DNA from: Trichosporon coremiiforme
Lineage: Eukaryota > Basidiomycota > Tremellomycetes > Trichosporonales > Trichosporonaceae
Assembly (NCBI GenBank): GCA_039545355.1
Contig: BCJJ01000006.1
Coordinates: forward strand, 1,116,001 to 1,180,000
Direction of reading: 5' to 3'
DNA: 64,000 nucleotides
Below, one piece after another: positions 22,241-32,897 of the stretch. Position numbers and translations under genes: made by a program. Below the pieces are notes generated by a model, which was not told the DNA's origin, searched no databases, and was given only the letters and a program-made list of their open reading frames with translations. Every line of letters begins with the position of its first letter. The first letter of the stretch is position 1.

Positions 22241-22418
22241 TATATAAACCGCCACCTGGCCATCCTATGCAATCCCATCTCAATCGATCACTTCTGTCTA
22301 GGTCGTGCTGCCAGTAACCTCGTTACTCGCGCATCAAGCGACCCAGACTTCAACAATGAGTAACGCTCCGCTGCTGCTTATTATCCAGCCAAAGAGCAAG
22401 ACTTCAGCGCTCGTATAG
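22241..22418 (+). promoter_or_regulatory. Orphan TATA box with downstream 20-codon open frame
   Basis: TATATAAA at 22241-22248 is one of the few canonical TATA boxes in the window. About 110 bases downstream, CAACAATGAG sets a good start context at 22356 for a 20-residue frame ending TAG at 22416-22418. No annotated gene lies downstream on this strand before the opposite-strand tRNA. It may mark a non-coding or micropeptide transcript; this is inference. Confidence 0.3.
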
Positions 22419-22902
22419 TGTAGGTGGTTATCACCGTCCGTTGTGGTTCTGTACACCCCGTTCCGGGCTGACCGCTGTTCGACTCAGCGTGCGAGCACGT
22501 TTTTGCCCCGCAGGCAGGCCGACGGCTGTCTGGCCGGCGGCTCTGCTTCCCCTGCATCGATTCCCTCCTTTACGCCTCTCTTAGCCACCAAGGTGCAGAG
22601 GAGAAGCCACCGGCCGAGTTACGGAACCTAACGGTTCTAACTGGGCGTAACCTGCACTCGCGCACGGACGGCCGAGAATGGACGACGAAATCGGCCCGAT
22701 CCGGAAAATTGTGCGGGCGCCCCCTTGGTGTGCCTGTTGCTTGTGATCGAGAGCCGGGATCAAAAAATTCCGTTTTGCGAGACCTCCACCAGCCCTCGTC
22801 TACCAGTGGCACTCATCGACCACCGTCCAGAGCCTAGAGGAAGGAGCAAAAGGAGCTCGCACTCGCCCCCGCGCTGACATGCGGAGGAGATGACAAAAGA
22901 AG

Positions 22903-22991
22903 AGCCTCGTATGGGGCTCGAACCCATGACTGTGTGATCTATCGGCATAGAGACTAAGAGTCACACTATCTACCGACTGATATAACGAGGC
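22903..22991 (-). tRNA. tRNA-Lys (CUU), with intron
   Basis: The minus strand folds as a cloverleaf. The acceptor stem GCCTCGT pairs with ACGAGGC, the D-loop has AGTCGGTAG, and the T-arm is GGGTTCGAGCCCC. The anticodon stem TGTGA/TCACA encloses loop C-T-CTT-A, giving anticodon CTT. A 16-base intron (GTCTCTATGCCGATAG) sits after position 37, the normal place for nuclear tRNA introns. A TTTT run just downstream on the minus strand fits a Pol III terminator. The box A and box B regions are intact. Confidence 0.93.
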
Positions 22992-23448
22992 TTGATAAGA
23001 TTGTTGATGGAAAGAATCCGTGGCGGTCATGAGCCCTCCTCTGTTGACTTGGCGAGGAGTTTGAGGCTGTTTGGACGGCAATGGGGTGACGGTGAGGGAG
23101 ATGGTGTGCACGAGAGTAAGAAGCACGCAGCTGAAGAGCACAGGGTAGGAGTGGCCGCGAAGGTCGGGGTTCGGAAGAGATATGATGGAATTGTTGGCTC
23201 TCGTGTGGCCTCTGTTCGAGACTTTGCACCACTGACTTTGCACGTGTGGGCTTTACCTCTGGGACGGACTCGGCCGAAGCACAGTCGGTCCGCCAGGCCC
23301 CAGCACAGTTTTCGGCTGACGTACACGCCTACCCCTGTCGCTGCACCTTTACGTCAGTCCTTGCTCACCGCCCTGCCGCTCCGCGGCGACTCTCAATTAT
23401 GCTATTATGTATGCATGCTACTACAACGCCCCATCCCACACTACACAC
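22992..23448. other. Intergenic between tRNA-Lys and ARG1 3' end
   Basis: About 450 bases hold the 5' flank of the tRNA gene and the 3' flank of ARG1. Open frames on both strands look like chance frames. Nothing else was recognised. Confidence 0.5.
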
Positions 23449-24899
23449 TTAGTCGCGGTGGTAGACGTCCTTGGGGGAGAGGCCGTCCTGACCACGCTTC
23501 TTGTTGGCACGGCCCCAGGCCTTGATGCGGATCGACTCAATGTCGATGAAGCCAGTGGTGGCAGTGGGCTCGAAGCCACCAAGCTCATCCATGGACGAGA
23601 ACTTGGCGTCGTACAGGCCCTCATCAGCATCACGGCCCTCGACAATGACGTTGCCCTTGTAGACGGCGAGGCGGACGACACCGTTGACCGTCTTCTGCGA
23701 GGCAGGGATAGCGGCAGTGACAAACTCGCGCTCGGGCGAGAAGAAGAAGCCGTTGTAGAGGATGTTGGAGAAGGCGATCGTGATGAACTGGTCACGGAGA
23801 GCGCGAACGTTGCGGTCGAGTGTCATGCCCTCGAGGTCCATGTGGGCGACACGGAGGATGGTGCCACCGGGCGACTCGTAGCATCCACGCGACTTGACGC
23901 CGATGAAACGGTTCTCGACAATGTCGATACGGCCAACACCGTGCTTGCGGGCGAGCTGGTTCAGGGCGAGGAAGATCTCGACAGCGTCGGTAACGACACG
24001 GCCGTCGGCGGGGAAGGTGACCTTGGTCGGGAGACCCTTAGTGAACTCAATGTTGACCTTCTCAGGGGTCTCGGGGGCCTTGCGGGGGTCGGTCGTGAGC
24101 TTCCACATGTCCTCGGGAGGGGTCTGGTCCGGGTCCTCAAGGATACCGGCCTCGTACGAGATGTGGAAGAGGTTCTCGTCAGTCGACCAGGGCTTGGCCT
24201 GGGTCTGGGTGACGGGGATGCCGTTCTCAGCAGCATACTCGAGAAGAGCAGAGCGGCCAGCGAAGCGCTCATAGAAGGTGGGGTCACGCCACGGGGCAAT
24301 AACCTTGATGTTGGGGTCAAGACCGTAGAAGGCGAGCTCGAAACGGACCTGGTCGTTGCCCTTGCCGGTGCATCCGTGCGAGACGAAGCTGTAGAATGTC
24401 AGTGGCTTGATAAACACGAGGCTGAGGGCAGGCAGCCTGGCAGCCGGCACTCTGAGCTCAGGTTTCCTCGACAAGTTGGTGAAAACAACAAAGCTCAAGA
24501 GCAGCTTGGTGACTCACTCGCAGCCCTCACGCTTGGCGACCTCCATCATGCCGCGGGCAATGACGGGACGGGCAAGCGAGGTACCAAGGAGGTAGACACC
24601 CTCGTAGATGGCGTTGCACTGGACGGCAGGGTAGATGAGCTCCTCGACGAACTCGCGCTTGAGGTCGACAAGGAAGAAGTCGACGGCACCGCAGTCCTTG
24701 GCCTTTTTGCGAGCGGCCTCGAAGTCCTCCTCCTGGCCGACGTCAGCCATGAAGGCGGCAACCTCGTAACCCTGCTCGATGAGCCAGAGGAGGATGCACG
24801 AGGTGTCTGTTGTCAGTTGAAGAACCTGCAAGACAACATACCAAGACCACCAGAGTAGGCAAGGAGGACCTTGCCCTTCTTCTCGTTCTGAGCAGGCAT
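23449..24899 (-). CDS. ARG1: Argininosuccinate synthase
   Basis: Three exons, complement(join(23449..24388, 24518..24806, 24842..24899)), 428 residues. It joins citrulline and aspartate with ATP in arginine synthesis, in the cytosol. The ATP P-loop motif is split by the first intron: VLLAYSGGL then DTSCILLWL. The second splice restores [20 protein letters not shown]. Other family marks are [27 protein letters not shown] and [15 protein letters not shown]. The length is normal (about 410-430). A CGGAGTCGGA element found about 100 bases upstream of the start also occurs just upstream of HOM6. A long open frame on the opposite strand is only an antisense shadow. Confidence 0.96.
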
Positions 24900-25452
24900 G
24901 CTGTTTTGTTTGGTTGTTGTTATGGGGGAAACTGGGGAAAGAGAGGATGGAATGAAAAGATCTCCTCGGATGATAAGGATTTGCGGACGGACGGTCGCGG
25001 AGTCGGACTCTGAGTGGAGGGCTGGTTGTCCGATCCCCCTCGTAACGTAGGACCGACTCGAAAAGTTGGTGCCGCAGGTACAGACAGGGCTCAGGGCTAA
25101 GAGGTCTACCCTTCGCCAGCCGGCAGCCCAGCTCCGATAAGTGCCGCCCCGCGCCTCCTTCTGCTCTGGGTATTCACCGTCCCAGCCCACACACTCCCCG
25201 GTATCGGGCGGAATTAAAATTTCGAGCCTCACCGGTCTCAGCCTCGCCTGAATCCAGCGATTCACTCGCGGAACGCGACGCGCGTGCCGATTGAATTTGC
25301 ACGTGACCTTAACGTCATACACCCGTGCCTGACGTACCTTTTCGAAGCACACTCTCGCTGCTCGGAACAACAATCAAGATCTCGCACCTGTCCGCTGGAT
25401 TGTGTGTAACCTCTTTCGCCTCCGACAAGAGTTCCCACAGCCCGACTCCGCC
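24900..25452. promoter_or_regulatory. Divergent promoter region, ARG1 / TGS1
   Basis: About 550 bases between two divergent start codons. CGGAGTCGGACTC is seen at 24998-25010, and GACCGACTC near 25050. No gene was seen; regulatory role is inferred from position. Confidence 0.4.
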
Positions 25453-26691
<1,239 letters not shown>

Positions 26692-26942
26692 AAGGAGACT
26701 CGCATATCTGTTGTACAAGTTGCTGTATGTACTACAATCATAATATTGACAACAGTTTCGTCGCTCGGTGGTCGGATCGGGTCTTGAACATGTGGACTTG
26801 GGCCGGTGGGGTCTGCCAGCCGGCAAAGGAGGGGGAAGACCAGTAGATGGCTAAGTGACTGCCGGTGTTTGTGAGTTGGGGTGTCGGACGTAGATAGGGT
26901 GTGTGATAAGCCACGGGCAAGGCTTTCCCAGCTCACTCTCGG

Positions 26943-27350
26943 TTAGTATCGGTACATGCCGGGACGCAGGAAGTGGTCGAGGAGCCCGTGCCGGTGGTAG
27001 TAGCTAGGTTCCATGACCATGGGCGGATACCCATAGGGCTCGTAGTAGCCCATGCCTCCGACCATGCCGCTCATCATGGGGTATCCGTAGCTGCCGTATC
27101 CACCGTATCCCGCGCCGTACCCGTACCCGCCGCCGTATCCGTATCCATCGTAGGGGTATCCGCCGTACGCGTACGGGTCAGTGGCGTATCCGCCGTACAT
27201 GGGGTAAGGTGTCATCGGCATTCCCATACCCATCATGGGGTCGACGTAGGGCATCGAAGCAACAGGAGGAGCGTAGGCGTGTCTGTTGCCGTGACCGTGG
27301 CGAAAGTCGTCGTCCCAGTACGAGTGACGAGAGTTGTAGTGGCGACCCAT
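26943..27350 (-). CDS. Gly/Tyr/Met-rich low-complexity small protein
   Basis: A single-exon frame of 135 residues starts MGRHYNSRHSYWDDD. After a short His/Arg/Asp-rich head, nearly the whole chain is built of Gly, Tyr, Pro and Met with loose repeats such as YGGYPYDGYGYGG. It ends in a more complex block (YYHRHGLLDHFLRPGMYRY). It has no signal peptide, membrane segment or cysteine. The strong codon-level bias and intact frame suggest a real gene; similar short Gly/Tyr-rich proteins occur in fungi without a known role. A condensate or prion-like behaviour is speculation. It lies convergent with TGS1. Confidence 0.55.
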   Translation of the reverse strand: MGRHYNSRHSYWDDDFRHGHGNRHAYAPPVASMPYVDPMMGMGMPMTPYPMYGGYATDPYAYGGYPYDGYGYGGGYGYGAGYGGYGSYGYPMMSGMVGGMGYYEPYGYPPMVMEPSYYHRHGLLDHFLRPGMYRY

Positions 27351-28573
27351 GCTCAAGGCTTGGAGACGATTATATGTTTGAGGAACGCGAGAGCTCGAGA
27401 AGTAACGGTGCGAGCGTGAGCGTGCGGGCGGCCGTGCTCCGGTGCCGAGGTGCCGGTGGGGAACAAGGCTGGCGGGGAAGAGTCAGGGAGTGTCGAAAGG
27501 ATTGAGAATCGAGGGAATCAAGCCAAGACTGCAAGACAAGGCTCACGCCCTACTCTGGCAACGCTGGCTGGCGAAAGGCGAAGTGTCAAAAGGTCGAAGC
27601 GCAGATACCTCGCTGTGTATCAGTAACGGCACAGCGCTGGAGCTGGAGCGTCGATCCACCTGACCGAACGCGCGCGACCCGAGGTGGCACGGTGGCAAAC
27701 TCACGAACACACGCGCGAATCCTGCGCACAGATGCATGCTTTGACGTACCAGCGTCGGATTTCCGAAACACTTCCACATGGCACCTCGCACTTCACGTTG
27801 CACACTCCTCGAGAGACTTCATTCTCGCCCGTCTTCCCCGCCTTTTTCTGGCTTCACTTGCGCCCCTCTTGACAATAACTCAGCTTGACCTAACATCAAG
27901 CGTTCAGACTTACAGCGAAGTACATCTCCTTTCGCCCTTATCCCCGTCCTTCGGAAGAGCACGAGACATGAGGCGATCAAAGCGTACGCTTGGATCGCTG
28001 CGTGCCTGCTGTGGCGCCGCGGTGGTAACTCGATGTAAGCTCCGGCCTGACCTCGAGTGACAGATCAAGCACCCCATTGTCAACTACGGCGACCAAGCCG
28101 TTCATGTGCTCTCCTCATTTTCGACTCAGCTTTGGGAGAGCCTCTGGGGCGCCCCTGTAAAGCTTGTGTCAACCCCTCGGCCGGGTCGTGCCGCCTTCTC
28201 CGCCTTTCCTGGCACTATGAAGACAGATGGAGAGCGACCGAACACTCCCCGGCGAGCCTGTCAGACGGAGGCACACTAGAACCTGATCCAGCCTCTGCCG
28301 CTTCTAGAGCACGAGAGCGATACCTCCGCTTGCTGATGAGCGCCATCGGTGTATCGTGACCAGAGTTATTGATCACATCTGGTCATGGAGACTGAGAACA
28401 TGTGCACGCACCTTGCCTTCGGAGCCGTGCGGTACGCTCCGGAATGAGGGTACTTTACGGCCCAAGCCAAGCCCCGCAGACCCTCTGTTTACCAGGTGCA
28501 TTCATCCGTCCTCACTTTCGGCACCAATCGTCTCCCTTCCTCACAATAACACGCGCAATCAGCTCGCCGCACC
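27351..28573. other. Intergenic, 1.2 kb
   Basis: Between two divergent genes. No protein-like frame, tRNA or repeat family was recognised. It presumably holds both promoters. Confidence 0.45.
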
Positions 28574-29347
28574 ATGTTCGTCGCAGCACTCGTGGCACTC
28601 TGCTTCCTAGGAAGTTTGATCGCAGCGGCTGTCGAAGATTTCCTCCCAGTTAAACCTGTGCAGATGACGGTTTGGGAAGCTGTGATCGGTGTCAAACGCC
28701 AAGCTGAGTACAGTTGTCCGCTCGGCTACAAGCCATGCGACGGTGGATGCGCGCCCGTAGTGAGCACATGCTGCGGAGACGGCGATGGCTCCTATTGCAA
28801 GCTCGTGGAGTACTGCACACTGGGCGGATGCTGCCCCATGCTGAGGGAATGCAGTAAGTAGGCTCTGCTAGACTGTTGCTGACCACCCCTAGGGGGTTAC
28901 AACACTGAGACCTCTACCCACTACGGGGGAGGCGCCGCTCCAACTGGATCGGCATCTCTTCCAGAGCCGACCTCTGATCTCCCGTTCGGCACCGACACGT
29001 TCGGCGCTGCTCCCACAAGCTCGTCCAGCAACGCTCTTCCCGGTCCCGGTGCCAGCGAGCCCACTCCAACTGCCAGCTCCCCCAGCGCCACCCGCCAACT
29101 GCCGAAGTCCGGGACGAACTCTGCCTCTGAATCTGGCCCCACATCTACTAGGGCTGCGCCAACGTCCACCACAATTGTCGAAGTAACCGCACTCGTCCCT
29201 AACGCGAAGAGTACCGAGTATGGTGTTCCCAACGATCTAAACCAGCCGCCTCCTAACAATGCTGGCAGCACGTCGTTGACCCTCTCTGTTGTTGTCGTAA
29301 CCGTTTCACTTTCTTTGACGCTTATTTTCCTCATCCATAATATGTAG
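28574..29347 (+). CDS. Cys-rich GPI-anchor-type surface protein
   Basis: Two exons, join(28574..28853, 28893..29347), 244 residues. The N-terminus is a signal peptide (MFVAALVALCFLGSLIAAA). Residues ~40-95 are a compact Cys-rich module with spacing like a half-granulin: YSCPLGYKPCDGGC, STCCGDGD, YCTLGGCCPM. The splice adds ECRGYNTET and then a ~130-residue Ser/Thr/Pro stalk. The C-terminus is a hydrophobic tail (SLTLSVVVVTVSLSLTLIF) ending IHNM, after a small-residue stretch NNAGSTS, as expected for a GPI-attachment signal. The intron is 39 bases. Such proteins are found on fungal cell surfaces; the function is unknown. Confidence 0.75.
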
Positions 29348-30768
29348 GCTGGCGAAATGTTTCCCGGGACGAGGACCGTGCTCTCGGACCTGGGAGAGCG
29401 CCACCCCAATCGGATATAACACAGTGCGTTCAAGGGCATGTGGATAAGCTTGAAGCATCCGAGACTTGATGGACTGTGGACCTGATGTGAACCTTGGACG
29501 TGTTCAGTGACCAAAGAGAGCTCTTGAACGAAGCTGCCAGGTAAGCGGAATTTTACGATAATTTTATCATTGTCGCCTGGTGAGACCTGACGCAGCAACC
29601 TCAGACACCAGGGACGAAGACGAGGAGACGTGCTTAGGTGAGAGCGTTTCGCGCTTGTCATGCTTCCTTACTCGGTTTTTTATGGACGAGGGGAGCCGAG
29701 ACCCAGGAGCCTTAGGAAGGGTAAACATGACCAACCCTACTCTATGGTGACTTGCAGAAGCACGAGACTCAGGAGTCATCGATACGCCCGAATGGCATCG
29801 GACGACCCATTTCGAGCCAACAGAGTTGTGTCTGGCCGACACGGACCGAGCTGCAGCTGAAGGCGTTGAAGATGCCAACGGAGCCCGCGGTGCCTAGCGT
29901 GGGACCTCTACGCGTAGCAGCTTCCTCTTCCCCCCCCCCGTTGCTCCCCTGGTGATCGAAGAACTGGTTACAGGTCCAATAGTACATCGAGAGACAGCCC
30001 GAGACACAGGTTGAAGCAAAGCAGAGGCGGTTGCGGGAAGCCATTCTCCGTCGCCACATACCGCAAACCTGATGCAGTGCCACTCGATGACGAACGATCG
30101 TTCTTTCTCGTTGGAGCGATTAGACCATTCACACGATCAAGCACCAGTGCACTATGCATGTCGAAGCCGCAGGGCGCTTTAACAAGCTTAGGTGAGGGTC
30201 TAACATTGCCCTTGATGGAGCAAGGACGAAGAACAGAGCGCGCAGCTCTGCTGCGCCGATTGGTGATCTCGAACGCGCACAGACCAGCTGATTTTTGATC
30301 TGGGCAGAATGGGTTCCGCAAACACACTGCCTGCTCACTACGCTGCAAAGCCCCCAAGCAACTGAGGCTCCCGGTTGCCCCCTCGTTCCAAGCATTCACA
30401 GCTATTCAGCATGTCCAGTGAGCTCCGAGCACAGTGCACAAAGCGATCAACAAAAGATTTTGCAACGAAGGCTCAGAGCCCAGAAAGAAGCGCACATCAA
30501 GAGGGAAGTGGAGGATGGGCGACGTAATGGACTAACTCAGCCTGTCTCACACATGGACCACCAGGGGGCGTCTGGCACGGCCTGCATGACACTCCTACAC
30601 ATGTCTTCCTCGCTTTTGCTCCACTCAACGCATGTACGCTGTGTTTCCCATTCCGCTGAGTGTGCCAGCACATCACATGCATTCTCATCATCACCAGGAC
30701 GGCATCGCCATGTTCCTGACCTTGCAACAACACCCTTCAGCACCTACTACTTTATCAAACCCTTGACA
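29348..30768. other. Intergenic, 1.4 kb
   Basis: Between the surface-protein gene and the first BRCT-like gene. The frame upstream of 30769 stays open for some distance but lacks protein-like content. A C-run of nine bases lies at about 29932-29940. No RNA gene or element was seen. Confidence 0.45.
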
Positions 30769-32162
30769 ATGCCGAGCACAGGCTGCGGCCCGCGCACACC
30801 CGCCGACACGGGCATGGAAGGCGCGAAGGTCGTGCCGCCGCGACCGAGCCCTTACGTTCAACAAAACTCTCTTCCCTCCTCCACACGGCCTCTGCCCTCC
30901 AGCAGCAACAGAAGAACATGGGACCACTTGCGAGTCACCAAGCCCCCACCGAACAATCAACGAACCTCTGACCCGTTCTCCTCCTCCTCGACCTTCGCCC
31001 GACCCCCTCCCTCAAAGACGTCTGCGTCTGTGACGCAGAAGCAGGTGCCGGCGAGACTTCCTCCTCCTAGCCTGAACTATGTCCCGCAGCCTGTAAGGAA
31101 GGCAATAATGGTTGACGGCTACAGCCAGACCAAAGAAAAGACCGGCGTTGATCGCAGTATCCAGTCCTCCAAGCCCGGCACGATGGCCACAGGTGTGCAC
31201 GCCAATCTCATCGCGGCGAGGAACGTCCTCCGCGGGACCAAGTTCGCGGTTATGGCCGGAACGTTCAACGTGCCGGACCTACAGCTGGTTTCTACGTACT
31301 TGCGGGTAAGCTAGCTCTCGACTGGCGGAGCTGACAGCAGGTGCATGGCGGCCAGATGAAGGTTGTTGAAAACGAGGACGGCCCAGATCCGCGAACAGAC
31401 TACGTCCTCGTTCCCACCGTCGTGCAGACCAACCCCGACCGAGCGGATGCCGTCGTCCAGCTGCTGGCACAGGAGAACGTCAAGTGGCACCCCTTCCCGA
31501 CAGTGACCTACGAATGGATTCTGGAGAGTGTGCGACTCGGGTCTCTGCAGGATACGGACTCTGATGACCCTGATCGAGATCGCATCGAGGCAATCCTGGA
31601 GGATTTGGTGGCGCTTGAGCAGCTGCATCTTTCGACTAGAGATGAGGTAAGCTGCGAGATACCTGGGTAAGCTGACGGAAAGCTGCTGAATGACGAAGCT
31701 GACCGCCGTCTTCTCGTCTGCCAGTCGATGATGGTTCGGCTCTTTCGCGTCATGCTACCCAATACACTAATGTGGCGTGCGATGGGCACTGATATTGCGC
31801 CAGACGTCGGGAACATGACGGACGAAGAACTTGTGAAGTCCGTCAAGCTGGCGTCGCATTGGAAGGATCCAGCAGCTACCCCGTGCACCGTACCAGAACG
31901 TGAGGAGTGGCACGACAACGCCCTCGACATCTTCCTTGGACAGGAGAGCGAGGGGTCCCCGGACACCGACACCAACCCCGTCGACGACAGTATCGCGGGC
32001 TCCAGCAGTCTCCCTCAGGAGAGTTCAAGGATGCAGATAGACGATGAGTCGGAGTTCCGGACCGCTCGGTTCGAGACGCCCGCGCCGCCACTCCTTCCCC
32101 ATTTAAGCGACCAGGGCTCGGCGCAGAAGCCCATCGTCATCGACGATTCGGACGACGAGTAA
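30769..32162 (+). CDS. BRCT-like domain protein (first of a pair)
   Basis: Three exons, join(30769..31305, 31341..31646, 31725..32162), 426 residues. The first ~140 residues are Pro/Ser-rich and disordered. A BRCT-like domain covers about residues 155-245: TKFAVMAGTFNVPDL, then after the splice VHGGQMKVVEN, the strand TDYVLVPTVVQ and the Trp helix VTYEWILESVRLG. An acidic, helical stretch and a third-exon block (MMVRLFRVMLPNTLMWRAMG) follow. The end is acidic (PIVIDDSDDE), which could serve as a SUMO-interaction-like motif. The neighbour at 32898 has a related domain with an intron at the same place. BRCT domains bind phosphoproteins in DNA repair and checkpoint factors; the specific role here is unknown. 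The fold call is by eye. Confidence 0.6.
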
Positions 32163-32897
32163 GCCATATCAAGAGCATCGAAGTACCATTCAGTTGTATC
32201 TTCCCCGTAGCATCAGTCATGAAACCACTCACCATAGGTGATGATTGTGAGAGGCGTGAGTGCCAGACAAGTGTGCAAGTTCCGGGGTGGCGCTGATTGT
32301 CTGCCTTGATCTTGGAAATTTCGGTGTTGGCGGCTGGAATGTCTGACCTACCGATCAATGCTAAACTCGAGCCCACAACGATCGGTGAGCTCGCACCACT
32401 CGCTCCCCGCAGCAATGCATGCGCGCGAGTCACTTACGCACTCCAAACGCTCCCGGATCTAGTCAGCTAGATCTTTGCTAGTCTAAGTCCGGTCTGACCT
32501 GGGCCACCACCTCCAACACACACAGCCGCAGGCCGCAGGGGAGATGGTGCAGCAAGCGACAGTTTGGGCGTCGTGTGCTGATTGCCTATGACACCATGCC
32601 CCATACTGCGTATCATGCGCAGACAACTCCGATCTATCTCTTTGTTCCTCCCTGACACATCCGTGGACCTTCCCCCTTTCCCCGCTGCCCCGTGTCACCG
32701 CTTCCAGTCTCTGTTCGTCTCTCACTCATCTTCCGCAGCATCCACATATCAACAGCAACTATCTTTCTTCACATCACTCCCCCCAGCGTTCGCTCTCGGC
32801 GTTCCTTCGCCGGCTCTTCGTCCTCATTTACTCTCCCGTCAATCCTGCGCCTCCTGCTCCGGCCTTCCCTCATTGGATCTGGTAACGTAATTGCGTC
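32163..32897. other. Intergenic between the two BRCT-like genes
   Basis: About 0.7 kb with a C/T-rich leader in the last 250 bases before the next start. No other gene was seen. Confidence 0.5.

Larger units (their letters stand above)
21828..22902. other. Intergenic with an orphan TATA element and short frame
   Basis: About 1.1 kb between COQ10 and tRNA-Lys. It contains a 12-bp direct repeat at 21981-22004, a TATA-like element at 22241-22248 and a 20-codon frame at 22356-22418. No longer gene was seen. Confidence 0.45.

Noticed and set aside
23407..24858. 483-codon open frame on the plus strand
   Set aside because: It is antisense to ARG1 and crosses the ARG1 introns; its sequence has the Val/Leu/Asp-rich look of an antisense shadow.
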